The notes: generated from the letters alone by a model not told the origin. Positions 7,420 through 16,532 are shown, counted from the first letter of the stretch. The stretch is DNA of 64,000 nt from Thiofaba sp049322715 (GCA_049322715.1 JBMOQP010000044.1:124001-188000); one strand, 5' to 3'. Numbers and translations: made by a program.

Positions 7420-8349
7420 TCATGCTTTGTCCTCCACGCCATGGCCGGTCAGCTTCATGAACAGGGCCTCCAGGCGGTTGCTCTTGTTGCGCAGGCTCAT
7501 CACCCTTACCCCGGCCTCATGCAGCGCGGCGAAGACCTGGTCCAGCGGCTGGCCGCGGCGGATCTCCAGCTCCAGGGTGCCCGGGTTGACGAGATGCAGG
7601 CGCACGCCGGGGATCACCGGCGCGTCCGCGACCGGCTCCACCAGGTCGAGCACGAAGCTCTCCTCCGGCAGCTGCTCGAGCAGTTCGCGCAGCGGGCTGC
7701 TCACCACGATCCGCCCGCCGTCGATGATGGCGACATGACGGCACAGCGCCTCGGCCTCCTCGAGGTAGTGGGTGGTCAGCAGGATGGTCACCCCCTCCTC
7801 GCGGTTGAGGCGGGTGAGGAAGTCCCACATCCCGCGCCGCAGCTCGACATCCACCCCGGCGGTCGGCTCGTCGAGGATGAGCAGGCGCGGACGGTGGGCC
7901 AGGGCGCGGGCGATCATGAGGCGCCGCTTCATGCCCCCGGAGAGTTGGCGCGCCTGGCTGCGCGCCTTGTCGGCAAGCCCCAACTCCCGCAGCAGCCAGG
8001 CGGTGCGGCTGCGAGCTTCACCGCGCGCAACGCCATAGAAACCGGCCTGGTGGCGGACAATCTCCTCCACCGGCTCGAAGCTGTTGAAGTTGAATTCCTG
8101 CGGCACCAGGCCGATCAGCGACTTGACCGTCGCCCGCTCGCGCACCAGGTCATGACCGAAGACCCGCACCTCGCCCGAGGTCGGCGTGACCAGCGAGGAC
8201 AGCACGCCGATGGTGGTGGTCTTGCCGGCGCCATTCGGCCCGAGCAGGGCGAAGAAGTCGCCGGCGGGGACGGCCAGATCAATGCCGGACAGGGCCCGAG
8301 TGCCACTGCGGTAGGTCTTGGTCAGGCCGCGGATTTCAAGCGCATCCAT
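7420..8349 (-). CDS. ABC transporter ATP-binding protein (YadG-like)
   Basis: This is the ATPase partner of the permease at 6444-7217. The 309-residue protein has Walker A GPNGAGKTTT at about 38-47, Q-loop VPQEFNFN, signature LSGGMKRRL, Walker B LLILDEPTAGVD and the H-loop histidine in LLTTHYLEEAE. A C-terminal extension of about 70 residues is typical of the CcmA/YadG subfamily of drug and polysaccharide exporters. The start at 8349 shares a base with the stop of the upstream TRIC-type gene. Confidence 0.93.
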   Translation of the reverse strand: MDALEIRGLTKTYRSGTRALSGIDLAVPAGDFFALLGPNGAGKTTTIGVLSSLVTPTSGEVRVFGHDLVRERATVKSLIGLVPQEFNFNSFEPVEEIVRHQAGFYGVARGEARSRTAWLLRELGLADKARSQARQLSGGMKRRLMIARALAHRPRLLILDEPTAGVDVELRRGMWDFLTRLNREEGVTILLTTHYLEEAEALCRHVAIIDGGRIVVSSPLRELLEQLPEESFVLDLVEPVADAPVIPGVRLHLVNPGTLELEIRRGQPLDQVFAALHEAGVRVMSLRNKSNRLEALFMKLTGHGVEDKA

Positions 8350-8969
8350 CAGGCTTCACTCCTCGGGAAGGCCGGCAGGTGCAGCCCGTAGACGATGCCC
8401 AGCCCACGCATGAGCAAAGTGGCGAAGAAACCGGCGGTCAGGGTCAACAGCGCCGGCGCGGCCAGCTCGTGCAGCACGACGAACACGATCGCGCCAACGG
8501 CGGCGGCCGAGGCATACACCTCGCGGTGCAGGATCATGGGTGGCTCGCCGCACAGCATGTCGCGGATCAGGCCACCGAAGCTTGCGGTCATCATGCCCAT
8601 CACCACCGCGATGAAGGGCGAAGTGCCCATCGCCAGCGCGGCCTGCGCGCCAATCAGGCTGAACGCCGCGAGTCCCACGGCGTCCGCCCAGTTGAGCCAC
8701 GCGGCGGCGGTGCGCGTCGTGAAGGCACGGGCGAACAGGAACACGCTCCAGGCGGCCAGCACGGTCAGCAGCACGTACTCCCACTCGGTCAGCCAGTAGA
8801 CCGGCTTGTCGAGCAGCAGGTCCCGCAGGGTGCCGCCGCCGATGCCGGTCACGGTGCCGATCAGGGCGAAGCCCACCAGGTCCATGCCCTTGCGCGCGGC
8901 CGTCAGCCCGCCGCTGATGGCAAAAACCACAACGCCAAAGTAGTCTAGGGCCTTCAATAACTCGTCCAT
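8349..8969 (-). CDS. TRIC/YicG-family membrane protein
   Basis: The 206-residue product has about six to seven membrane segments. It carries two copies of the family's glycine-rich motif, GIGGGTLRDLLL near residue 35 and SFGGLIRDMLCGEPP near 120, which mark the two halves of a TRIC (UPF0126) channel. Bacterial TRIC proteins form homotrimeric cation channels, mainly for K+; that role is inferred from the family. The start at 8969 (MDELLKALDYFG) was chosen because the upstream extension is hydrophilic, unlike the family, and would overlap hemN. It is divergent from hemN with only 40 bp between starts. Confidence 0.85.
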   Translation of the reverse strand: MDELLKALDYFGVVVFAISGGLTAARKGMDLVGFALIGTVTGIGGGTLRDLLLDKPVYWLTEWEYVLLTVLAAWSVFLFARAFTTRTAAAWLNWADAVGLAAFSLIGAQAALAMGTSPFIAVVMGMMTASFGGLIRDMLCGEPPMILHREVYASAAAVGAIVFVVLHELAAPALLTLTAGFFATLLMRGLGIVYGLHLPAFPRSEA

Positions 8970-9009
8970 CACGCCGCACCGCTTGAGATGCGGCGCATTG
9001 TAGCCGCAC

Positions 9010-10392
9010 ATGAACCAAGACCTCATCTTCGACGCCGACCTGATCAAGCGCTACGACACCGCCGGCCCGCGCTACACCTCCTACCCGACCGCCGTGCAGT
9101 TCCACGACCGGTTCGGCGAGACCGAGCACCGCGAGGCCCTCGCGCGCAGCAATACCCTCGGCGGCCCGCTGTCGCTCTACTTCCACATCCCGTTCTGCGA
9201 CACGGTCTGCTTCTACTGCGCCTGCAACAAGATCGCCACCAAGGACCGCGCCCGCTCCGCCCCCTACCTTGACCTGCTCGAAAAAGAGATGGACCTGGTC
9301 GCCCGCGACGTGGACGCCTCCCGCGTCGTCGACCAGCTGCACTGGGGCGGCGGCACCCCCACATTCCTCAGCCACGACGAGATGCGCCGCCTGATGGCCG
9401 CCACCCGCGAGCGCTTCGCGCTGCGCGACGACGACAAGGGGGAGTACTCGATCGAGATCGACCCGCGCGAGGCCAACGCCGCCACCGTCCGACTGCTGCG
9501 CGAGCTCGGCTTCAACCGCATGAGCCTCGGCGTGCAGGACTTCGACCCGGTGGTGCAAAAGGCGGTCAACCGCATCCAGTCGCCGGAGGAGACCTTCGCC
9601 GTGCTCGACGCCGCGCGCGCCGAGGGCTTCCACGGCATCAGCGTGGACCTGATCTACGGCCTGCCGCACCAGAACGTGACGAGCTTCCTCAAGACCCTCG
9701 ACCGCGTACTGGAGGCGCGCCCGGACCGCCTGTCGGTGTTCAACTACGCCCACCTGCCGACCCGCTTCAAGCCGCAGCGCCGCATCAACGACGCCGACCT
9801 GCCCGCCCCGGCCGAGAAGCTCGCCATCCTCCAGGCAAGCATCGAGCACCTGACCGCCGCGGGCTACGTGTTCATCGGCATGGACCACTTCGCCCTGCCC
9901 GACGACAGCCTCGCCATCGCCCAGCGCGAAGGCAGCCTGCACCGCAACTTCCAGGGCTACACCACCCACGCCGAGTGCGACCTGCTGGCCTTCGGCGTGT
10001 CCTCGATCAGCCAGGTGGCCGGCTGCTACAGCCAGAACGTGAAGGAAATGGATGCCTACGAGGCGGCGCTCAAGGAGGGCAGGCTGCCGATCGAGCGCGG
10101 CCTGTGCATGACCGAGGACGACCACATCCGGCGTGACCTGATCATGGAACTGATCTGCCAGTTCGGCCTCGACTACGCGAGCTTCGGCGCCCGCCACGGC
10201 ATCCATGTCCAGGACTACTTCGCCCACGCGCTCGAGCGTCTGCAGCCCATGGTGGCCGACGGCCTGATCGAGATGAGTGATGCCGGCATCCGCGTCCTGC
10301 CGCGTGGCCGCCTGCTGATCCGCAACATCTGCATGCCGTTCGACCGTTATCTGGGCGGACAGGCCATGCAGCGGTTCTCGAAGGTCATTTGA
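9010..10392 (+). CDS. hemN: Oxygen-independent coproporphyrinogen III oxidase HemN
   Basis: HemN is a radical-SAM enzyme that decarboxylates coproporphyrinogen III to protoporphyrinogen IX without oxygen, in the cytoplasm. The 460-residue product has the cluster motif C63-x3-C67-x2-C70-x-C72 (FCDTVCFYCACNK) of true HemN rather than HemW. The glycine-rich WGGGTPTFL and the HemN C-terminal domain follow. Its presence implies heme synthesis under low oxygen. The 40-bp divergent spacer shows no convincing FNR/ANR box. Confidence 0.96.
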   Translation: MNQDLIFDADLIKRYDTAGPRYTSYPTAVQFHDRFGETEHREALARSNTLGGPLSLYFHIPFCDTVCFYCACNKIATKDRARSAPYLDLLEKEMDLVARDVDASRVVDQLHWGGGTPTFLSHDEMRRLMAATRERFALRDDDKGEYSIEIDPREANAATVRLLRELGFNRMSLGVQDFDPVVQKAVNRIQSPEETFAVLDAARAEGFHGISVDLIYGLPHQNVTSFLKTLDRVLEARPDRLSVFNYAHLPTRFKPQRRINDADLPAPAEKLAILQASIEHLTAAGYVFIGMDHFALPDDSLAIAQREGSLHRNFQGYTTHAECDLLAFGVSSISQVAGCYSQNVKEMDAYEAALKEGRLPIERGLCMTEDDHIRRDLIMELICQFGLDYASFGARHGIHVQDYFAHALERLQPMVADGLIEMSDAGIRVLPRGRLLIRNICMPFDRYLGGQAMQRFSKVI

Positions 10393-10422
10393 AGCGGCTG
10401 TCAAGCCGGTTCGACGCCCCTC

Positions 10423-10641
10423 AGTGGGAGCCGCGTGCCGCGGCGATGAGGGCTCGGCTCTTAGGCTGGAACTGATCGCGGCGACACGCCGCTCCCACCT
10501 TCCCCCGAATCCTCCCCTGTGGGAGCCGCGTGCCGCGGCGATGGGGGCCTTGGTTAGGGCTGGGGTGATCGCGGCGACACGCCGCTCCCACCCCCCCGAA
10601 TCCTCCCCCTGTGGGAGCCGCGTGCCGCGGCGATCAGGCGG
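10423..10641. repeat. Cluster of five REP units in alternating orientation
   Basis: GTGGGAGCCGCGTGCCGCGG occurs three times in forward orientation (from about 10424, 10520 and 10612). Two inverse units GCGGCGACACGCCGCTCCCA (ending near 10499 and 10590) alternate with them. Forward-inverse pairs form two complete BIMEs plus one half. They fill the spacer between the convergent ends of hemN and hda. No REP-associated transposase gene is in the window. Confidence 0.9.
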
Positions 10642-10663
10642 CGTACAGGATCATGAGACAGGT

Positions 10664-11374
10664 TCATGGGGCGATCCGGCGCCCCTCCCCCAGAACCTCG
10701 CGCGCAAGCCCAAGGCTGAGCTTGCGGTGCAGCTCCATCGACGCACGGTCCAGGCGCTCCAGCCCCTCGAGCAGGCTCGGCAGGTCGCGCGGCAGGTGGT
10801 CCAGAAGGTAGCGCCCTACCTCATCCGGCAGGATGAGCCCACGCTCCACGGCGCGGCGGCGCAACAGCTCGAGCTTGGCGGCATCGTCCAGCCCCTCGAG
10901 CCGCAGGATCGGCCCCCACCCAAGGCGCGAGGCCAGATCCGGCAAGGCGACGGGCAAGGCGGACGGGGGCCGGTCCGCCGCCAGCAGCAGCGGCACGGCG
11001 TGCTCGCGCAGGCGGTTGATCAGGTCGAACAGGGCTTCCTCCCACACCGCCTGACCAACCACGGCCTGCACGTCGTCGAGGGCCACCAGGCCAAGCCTCT
11101 CGAGCCCCTCGAGCACGCCCGGGTGAGGGGCATCAAGCAGGGCGATGTAGGCCGCGGGCAGGCCATGCTCGCCCGCGCGCTGACAGGCAGCCTGGAGCAG
11201 GTGCGTCTTGCCGCAACCCCTCGCCCCCCAGAGGTAGAGCTGCGGCTCTCCCCTGCCCTGGGCCTGCTGGGCGACGAGCCCGGCGGCCACGCCGTTGGCC
11301 CCGGGCAGGAACTGCTCCAGGGTGCGCGACGGCGCAAGGCCGAAATCCAGGACCTGTTGCTGGGCGAAGAGCAT
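10664..11374 (-). CDS. hda: DnaA regulatory inactivator Hda
   Basis: Hda is a DnaA-like AAA+ protein that, with the DNA-loaded sliding clamp, stimulates ATP hydrolysis by DnaA and prevents re-initiation. The 236-residue product starts with a clamp-binding motif (QQVLDFGL, residues 5-12). It has a Walker A-like WGARGCGKTHLL at about 49-60 and Walker B VALDDVQ, and it lacks the DNA-binding domain IV of DnaA. Gene order with perM and purM is the usual one. The 182-bp inverted-repeat element lies 18 bp upstream of its start, so the hda promoter must lie in or beyond that element. Confidence 0.92.
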   Translation of the reverse strand: MLFAQQQVLDFGLAPSRTLEQFLPGANGVAAGLVAQQAQGRGEPQLYLWGARGCGKTHLLQAACQRAGEHGLPAAYIALLDAPHPGVLEGLERLGLVALDDVQAVVGQAVWEEALFDLINRLREHAVPLLLAADRPPSALPVALPDLASRLGWGPILRLEGLDDAAKLELLRRRAVERGLILPDEVGRYLLDHLPRDLPSLLEGLERLDRASMELHRKLSLGLAREVLGEGRRIAP

Positions 11375-11391
11375 GGGTAAAAGACGCGCTC

Positions 11392-11573
11392 AGAGCCTGT
11401 GAAAATATCCCCTGCCGTCGCGAGGGTGGCCCTGGGCGTGTCCGGCAAGGCGCGGGGTGCAAAAAATGGCGAGCATAGCAGGGCCTATGTGAGCGATTTT
11501 TGGGGTCCCCGCAACGCCGCCGGGCGCGTCCTGGGACAGCCGCAGTAGGTGAGGGGATATTTTCACAGGCTCT
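11392..11573. repeat. 182-bp element with terminal inverted repeats, copy 1
   Basis: The element begins AGAGCCTGTGAAAATATCCC and ends with its perfect inverse, giving a 22-bp terminal inverted repeat. The centre holds a weaker inverted pair around the TAGCAGGGCCTA region with AAAAAAT and ATTTTT arms, so the whole unit is a long imperfect palindrome. A second copy of the same length lies inverted at 39956-40137. The right end overlaps the perM stop codon. The 5-mer CTCAG at 11389-11393 and 11572-11576 could be a target duplication, but copy 2 has none. No coding capacity; it looks like a MITE or bidirectional terminator. Confidence 0.88.
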
Positions 11574-12718
11574 CAGCGAGCCGGAGCCCGAGGCCCGGAC
11601 GACGGAGCCTCGTCGGAAGTGGCCCGCGGCGGGAGCGGGGCACCCTCCGTTTCTTGTCCTGAGGGAGACTCCCGCGGCCCGTACAGGCTGCTCGCCTTAT
11701 AGCGATCGTGCGCATGGCGGATCAGCACCGCCAGCACGGCGGCCACCGGCAGGGCCATCAGCACGCCGGTGAAGCCGAACAGCTGCCCGCCCGCCATGAT
11801 GGCGAAGATCACGGTGACCGGATGCAGGCCGACGCGGTCGCCCACAAGCCAAGGGGTGAGCACGAAGCCCTCCAGCAGCTGGCCCACGGCGAACACCGCC
11901 AGCACCGGCAGCAGGCTCATAAGATCCTGGGCCTGAATCAGCATCGCGAGCCCCGCGCCGAGGCCGCCCACGATCACGCCGAGATAGGGCACGAAGCTCA
12001 CCAGCCCGGCCAGCATGCCGAACAGCAGGGCCTGCTCCAGGCCCGCGAGCCACAGGCCGATGGTGTAGATGCTGCCGAGCGCCAGCATCACGGTGAGCTG
12101 GCCGCGCAGGAAGGAACCGAGCACGTCGTCCGACTCGCGCGCCAGCCGGCTGACGGTCGGCTCCACGTTCCGAGGCAGGAAGTCGCGTACCCAGGCGACC
12201 AGGGCATCCCAGTCGCGCAGCAGGTAGAAGGTCACCACAGGGATCACCACCAGGTTCGCCAGCCAGGCCACGGCGCTCATGCCGGAACCGAACAGCCAGC
12301 CCGCCACGTCGGCGGTCACCGCCCCGGCCTGCGCCCAGTGCTTCGCCAGCGCGTCCTTGAGCGTGTCGAGGTTCACCGTCATGCCGGTCAATTCGGTGAA
12401 ACGCGGCAGCAGGTTGTGCTGCACCCACTCCACCGCCAGCGGCCACTTGGTCGACATCTGCACCACCTGCTGGGCCACCTGCGGCACGACGATCAATACC
12501 AGCAGCCCCAGCAACAGGGTCAGGCCCAGAAACACCAGCGACACCGCCGCCGTGCGCGGCATGCGCCGCTCCAGGCGGTCGGCCAGCGGGTCGCCGAGGT
12601 AGGCCAGCAACATGGCGATGAGGAATGGCGTGAGGATAGGTTGCAGGGCGGCGACCAACCAGACGACCAGCCCGAGCCCGAGGGCTGCCGCCACCCACGG
12701 GGGCAATCCGAAATTCAT
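11573..12718 (-). CDS. perM: PerM/AI-2E family membrane transporter
   Basis: The 381-residue protein has about eight membrane segments in the AI-2E exporter (PerM, UPF0118) layout. It opens with two helices (PWVAAALGLGLVVWLVAAL), then a long periplasmic loop of about 75 residues. A cluster of glycine-rich helices follows (VSFVPYLGVIVGGLGAGLAM), then GDRVGLHPVTVIFAIMAGG. The molecular function of PerM is not settled. The last 30 residues are polar and variable. The stop overlaps the end of the 182-bp element. The start overlaps the phosphatidyltransferase stop by four bases. Confidence 0.88.
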   Translation of the reverse strand: MNFGLPPWVAAALGLGLVVWLVAALQPILTPFLIAMLLAYLGDPLADRLERRMPRTAAVSLVFLGLTLLLGLLVLIVVPQVAQQVVQMSTKWPLAVEWVQHNLLPRFTELTGMTVNLDTLKDALAKHWAQAGAVTADVAGWLFGSGMSAVAWLANLVVIPVVTFYLLRDWDALVAWVRDFLPRNVEPTVSRLARESDDVLGSFLRGQLTVMLALGSIYTIGLWLAGLEQALLFGMLAGLVSFVPYLGVIVGGLGAGLAMLIQAQDLMSLLPVLAVFAVGQLLEGFVLTPWLVGDRVGLHPVTVIFAIMAGGQLFGFTGVLMALPVAAVLAVLIRHAHDRYKASSLYGPRESPSGQETEGAPLPPRATSDEAPSSGPRAPAR

Positions 12719-13266
12719 GCGTCAGAATCCTTGCGCGGCAACGCGCTCCATTGGCGGTAATAACCGTAGGCGCTGATGACGGTGGAAAGGGCGACCAGGA
12801 CGATGAGCGCGTCGCGCGCCTGGCCGAGCGCCCAGCCCTGCCAGGCGGAGGCAATGACCACCAGGATCAGCATCGCCACCAGGAAGACATGCAGCTTGCC
12901 GACCAGCAGCGGGCGCGGGACGAAGCCGTCGTGGACAAAGAAGTTGTAGTGGGTCGCCCCGGCGACGATGCCGAGATCCCGCACCAGCAGCAGGACCAGC
13001 AGCCACATGGGAAGCAGGCCGGCCGCCACCAGCGCGACCATCGCCGCGAGGATCATCGCCTTGTCGGCCAGCGGATCGAGGATTGCCCCGAGCCGGGTCT
13101 GCCAGCCGAAGCGACGCGCGAGGAACCCGTCCACCCCGTCACTCACCACCGCCACCGCGAACAGTGCGGCCGCCTCGGCATGGCGCGCCTCGAACAGCGC
13201 CAGCGCGATCCAGGGGATCAGCAGCATGCGCGCCGCGGTGATGAGGTTGGGGATGTGCTTGAGCAT
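12715..13266 (-). CDS. CDP-alcohol phosphatidyltransferase, PgsA-like
   Basis: This 183-residue membrane enzyme carries the full CDP-alcohol phosphotransferase motif D-G-x2-A-R-x8-G-x3-D-x3-D in DGFLARRFGWQTRL followed by GAILDPLADK (about residues 46-70), with five to six membrane helices. It transfers an alcohol onto CDP-diacylglycerol. The closest match in kind is phosphatidylglycerophosphate synthase, but a cardiolipin-synthase-type CDP-alcohol enzyme is possible, and the organism may have a second pgsA elsewhere. It is transcribed with perM and diverges from purM. Confidence 0.85.
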   Translation of the reverse strand: MLKHIPNLITAARMLLIPWIALALFEARHAEAAALFAVAVVSDGVDGFLARRFGWQTRLGAILDPLADKAMILAAMVALVAAGLLPMWLLVLLLVRDLGIVAGATHYNFFVHDGFVPRPLLVGKLHVFLVAMLILVVIASAWQGWALGQARDALIVLVALSTVISAYGYYRQWSALPRKDSDA

Positions 13267-13335
13267 GCCTTAAGCATCGTCCAAGGATGGCGTGTACAAT
13301 AGCACACCCCCTTTTTGCCGCCGCATGCCCCCATC

Positions 13336-14406
13336 ATGAGCAAGCCCCCCGCTGATCGAACCCCGTCCCTCAGTTACCGTGACGCCGGCGTGGACATCGA
13401 CGCAGGCAACGCCCTGGTCGACCGCATCAAGCCCTTTGTTGCCCGCACCCGCCGCCCCGAAGTCCTCGGCGGCCTGGGCGGCTTCGGCGCCCTGTTCGAA
13501 CTGCCGGAAGGCTACAGGAAGCCGGTACTGGTCTCCGGCACCGACGGCGTCGGCACCAAGCTGAGGCTGGCCATCGACCTGGACCGCCACGACCACATCG
13601 GCGTCGATCTGGTCGCCATGTGCGTCAACGACATCCTGGTGCAGGGCGCCGAACCGCTGTTCTTCCTCGACTACTACGCCACCGGCAAGCTGTCGGTCGA
13701 CGTCGCCGCGCGCGTCGTCACCGGCATCGCCGAGGGCTGCCAGCTTGCCGGCTGCGCCCTGGTGGGCGGCGAGACCGCCGAGATGCCCGGCATGTACGAA
13801 GAAGGCGACTACGACCTCGCCGGCTTCTCCGTCGGCATCGTCGAGAAGGACCAGATGCTGGACGGCAGCAAGGTGCGCGAGGGCGACGTGCTGCTCGGCC
13901 TGCCCTCCTCCGGCCCGCACTCCAACGGCTACTCGCTGATTCGCAAGGTGCTGGCCGTGACCGGCGCCGACCTGAACCAGCCCCTTCCTTCATCGGATGG
14001 CGGCGATACCACCCTGGCCGACGCCCTGCTCGCGCCGACCCGCATCTACGTCAAGAGCCTGCTGCCGCTGCTGCGCGACGCCGAGTCCGGCGTGCACGGC
14101 CTGTGCCACATCACCGGCGGCGGACTGACCGAAAACCTGCCGCGCGTGTACGGCGAGGACCTCGCCGCCGAGGTCGACACCGCCTCCTGGACCCCGGCCC
14201 CGGTGTTCCAGTGGATCCGCGAGGGCGGCAACGTCGAGCCGCGCGAGATGTACCGCACCTTCAACAACGGCGTCGGCATGGTGCTGATGGTCGATGCCGC
14301 CAAGGTCGACGCCATCATCGACCGCCTGAAGGACGCCGGCGAGCAGCCGTGGGTGATGGGCCGCATGGTCAAGCGCGCAGGTGGCGAAGGCGTGATCCTG
14401 GCCTGA
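13336..14406 (+). CDS. purM: Phosphoribosylformylglycinamidine cyclo-ligase PurM
   Basis: PurM closes the imidazole ring of aminoimidazole ribotide with ATP, the fifth step of purine synthesis. The 356-residue product begins MSKPPADRTPSLSYRDAGVDID and shows SGTDGVGTK, VGGETAEMPGMY, GLPSSGPHSNGYS and HITGGGLTENLPR, all in family order. The ATG at 13336 was preferred over an upstream TTG because it matches the usual start. It is followed by purN after a 196-bp repeat-filled spacer instead of the common tight junction. Confidence 0.97.
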   Translation: MSKPPADRTPSLSYRDAGVDIDAGNALVDRIKPFVARTRRPEVLGGLGGFGALFELPEGYRKPVLVSGTDGVGTKLRLAIDLDRHDHIGVDLVAMCVNDILVQGAEPLFFLDYYATGKLSVDVAARVVTGIAEGCQLAGCALVGGETAEMPGMYEEGDYDLAGFSVGIVEKDQMLDGSKVREGDVLLGLPSSGPHSNGYSLIRKVLAVTGADLNQPLPSSDGGDTTLADALLAPTRIYVKSLLPLLRDAESGVHGLCHITGGGLTENLPRVYGEDLAAEVDTASWTPAPVFQWIREGGNVEPREMYRTFNNGVGMVLMVDAAKVDAIIDRLKDAGEQPWVMGRMVKRAGGEGVILA

Positions 14407-14436
14407 TCCGGCATGTAGATGCAGGAACCCATCCCC

Positions 14437-14575
14437 CGTCATTGCGAGCGCGCCTTTAGCCGCGAGGTCGAAGACCGTGGCGGGAAGCAATCCACCTCGC
14501 CAGCAAGATCGGCAAGGCATGGATCGCCACGGCCCTTCGGACCTAACGCGAAGCTGGCGTAAGCCCGCGATGACG
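14437..14575. repeat. BIME-type repeat between purM and purN
   Basis: The unit runs from CGTCATTGCGAGC to CCCGCGATGACG and includes GAAGCAATCC and ATGGATCGCCACGG, a layout found in spacers of many proteobacteria. It is the empty-site version of the copy at 7235-7412: the junction at 14549-14568 reads GCGAAGCTGGCGTAAGCCCG with no tripartite hairpin inserted. Confidence 0.85.
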
Positions 14576-14602
14576 GCTCTACTCCAGTTCCGCAATACCC
14601 CC

Positions 14603-15190
14603 ATGCACCAGACCCGCATCGTCGTACTCATCTCAGGCCAAGGCAGCAACCTGCAGGCCCTGATCGACGCCGAGCAGAACGGCGAATTGAATGGCGGCCA
14701 CATCGTCGCCGTCATCAGCAACCGGGGCGAAGCCTTCGGCCTGGAACGCGCCCGCAAGGCCGGCATCCCGACGGAGGTCCTCAGCCACAAGGACTTCCCC
14801 GAGCGCGCGGACTTTGATGCCGCCCTCATGGCCCGCATCGACGCCCACCGCCCCGACCTCGTGGTGCTCGCCGGCTTCATGCGCATCCTCACCCCTGCCT
14901 TCGTGCACCACTATGCCGGGCGCCTGATCAACATCCACCCTTCCCTGCTGCCCAAATACCCCGGCATGAACACCCACGCCCGCGCCATCGAGGCGGGCGA
15001 GGCGGAGCACGGCGCCACCGTGCACTTCGTCACCGAAGGCGTGGACGAAGGCCCCGTCATCCTGCAGGGCCGCGTGCCGGTGCTGCCGGACGACACCCCG
15101 GAAACCCTGCAACAGCGCGTGCACGCCATCGAGCACAAGATCTACCCGGAAGCGGTACGGATGCTGTGCCAGAGACAAAAGCCGTCGTGA
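14603..15190 (+). CDS. purN: Phosphoribosylglycinamide formyltransferase PurN
   Basis: PurN transfers a formyl group from 10-formyl-tetrahydrofolate to glycinamide ribotide, the third step of purine synthesis. The 195-residue product has ISGQGSNLQALID at the N-terminus (phosphate binding). The active-site stretch is INIHPSLLPKYPG (catalytic Asn and His), followed by GATVHFVTEGVDEGPVI (catalytic Asp). The open frame extends upstream into the repeat spacer, but the ATG at 14603 gives the correct family start (MHQTRIVVLISGQG). Confidence 0.97.
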   Translation: MHQTRIVVLISGQGSNLQALIDAEQNGELNGGHIVAVISNRGEAFGLERARKAGIPTEVLSHKDFPERADFDAALMARIDAHRPDLVVLAGFMRILTPAFVHHYAGRLINIHPSLLPKYPGMNTHARAIEAGEAEHGATVHFVTEGVDEGPVILQGRVPVLPDDTPETLQQRVHAIEHKIYPEAVRMLCQRQKPS

Positions 15191-15275
15191 TGTAATATCT
15201 GGGCAAGCAAGCTCGCCCCCGGCTCCCATCGGCACCACGCCGTTCAAGCCAAGCCCCAAGGAAAGCCAGAACGCC

Positions 15276-16532
15276 ATGCAGAACCAGCAAGTCCCGCAGC
15301 CGCCCCAGCCGCTCGATCCCCGTATCATCCCCGCCTACTACCGCGACGACGAGATCAGCCTGGTCGACCTGTGGATCGCCATCGCGCGGCGCAAGAAGCT
15401 GGTGCTCGGCGTGGCCGGCGCGGTGCTGCTGATCGGCCTCGCAGCCGCCCTCGTCATGCCCAAGAAATACGACTACAGCGCAGTGATCGAGATCGGCGGC
15501 AAGCTGCAGCGGCGGGATGGCGTCAGCACCTTCACGGCGATCGAGTCTCCCGACACCGTCAAGTCCAAGCTCGAATCCGCCTATCTCCCCGATGCCATCC
15601 GCAAGCATCTGGGCGAAGCCGGGACCGCTGACTTCATCCCCCGCGTCAAGGTCCAGGCTCCCAAGGGCAGCAACACCCTGATCATCTCGAGCACGGTCCC
15701 GGAGGAGCGGGGCGACGCCATCAAGGCGATCATGCAGGACACCGCCCAAGCGCTCATCAAGGACCACGATCGCGTCACCGCCACAGACATCGCCCAGCTC
15801 CAGAACGAGCTCTCGGACGCCCAGCGCGCGCTGGATGCCCTGAGCGACCCCGACGCGCGCTCCGCGAAGATCAAGGCCGTAGAAAAGCAACTGGAAGACG
15901 CCAAGGCCCGCCTGTTCTCGCTGGAAAGAGAACGCAAGCTCATTGAGAACGATTTATCCCGCCTGGATATTCAAGAAGAACAGGTAAACAAACAGCTGCT
16001 TGAGGTACAGGGACTCATCAAGGAACAAGAGCAGCAACGCAGGAAGCTGCTAAACGGCACAAGAAACACCCTGGACCCCGCAGTCCAGATGCTGAGCGAC
16101 AACTTGCTGCAGCAGCTTTTGACCCGCCAGTCCGCCCTCGAAGAGCGACTGAACGTCCGGCAGGCTTCAGAGCGCGAAACGCTTCACAAAAGACGCGAGG
16201 AAAACGCTCAGGAGTTCACCTCCACCAAGGCCTTCGTGGAGCAGCGGCAGGCAGAGTTGGCCTCTTTCATGAAGGATCTCGACCGCCAGACCCTCGCCCA
16301 GGAGGACCAGGTCAAGAGCATCAAGGTCGCCATGGACAACATCCTCGCGACCCGCCTCATCCTTGAACCCGCGCAAGGCAACGCGCCTGCGGGCCCTCGC
16401 AAGGCCCTGATCCTCGCCCTCGCCGGCTTCCTCGGCCTGTGCGCCGGCCTGTTCGCCGCCTTCATCGCCGAGTTCCGCGACAAGGTGCTCGAGCGCATGG
16501 CCGAGCAAGGGGAAGAATCAGCTAGTGCCTAG
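15276..16532 (+). CDS. Wzz/chain-length determinant family protein
   Basis: This 418-residue inner-membrane polysaccharide co-polymerase sets the modal chain length of a Wzy-made polymer. It has a Wzz-type N-terminus (DEISLVDLWIAIARRKK), a first membrane segment at about 45-65, a long periplasmic coiled-coil-rich domain (about 70-370) and a second membrane segment near 375-400. The C-terminal proline-glycine stretch (AGPRKALILALAG) is typical. There is no kinase domain, so this is a class 1-type Wzz rather than Wzc. It heads the surface-polysaccharide locus. Confidence 0.88.
   Translation: MQNQQVPQPPQPLDPRIIPAYYRDDEISLVDLWIAIARRKKLVLGVAGAVLLIGLAAALVMPKKYDYSAVIEIGGKLQRRDGVSTFTAIESPDTVKSKLESAYLPDAIRKHLGEAGTADFIPRVKVQAPKGSNTLIISSTVPEERGDAIKAIMQDTAQALIKDHDRVTATDIAQLQNELSDAQRALDALSDPDARSAKIKAVEKQLEDAKARLFSLERERKLIENDLSRLDIQEEQVNKQLLEVQGLIKEQEQQRRKLLNGTRNTLDPAVQMLSDNLLQQLLTRQSALEERLNVRQASERETLHKRREENAQEFTSTKAFVEQRQAELASFMKDLDRQTLAQEDQVKSIKVAMDNILATRLILEPAQGNAPAGPRKALILALAGFLGLCAGLFAAFIAEFRDKVLERMAEQGEESASA

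Noticed and set aside
8970..9009. FNR/ANR box before hemN
   Set aside because: The 40-bp spacer has TTGAG and CATTG, but no TTGAT-N4-ATCAA pattern, so regulation by FNR cannot be supported from this sequence.
8356..10404. 682-residue minus-strand open frame across hemN and the TRIC gene
   Set aside because: It spans two genes whose own products are clear, and its translation is a low-complexity antisense product typical of GC-rich DNA.
14477..14602. Upstream extension of the purN frame
   Set aside because: It is read from the BIME repeat. PurN proteins start close to the ISGQGSN motif, which fits the ATG at 14603.
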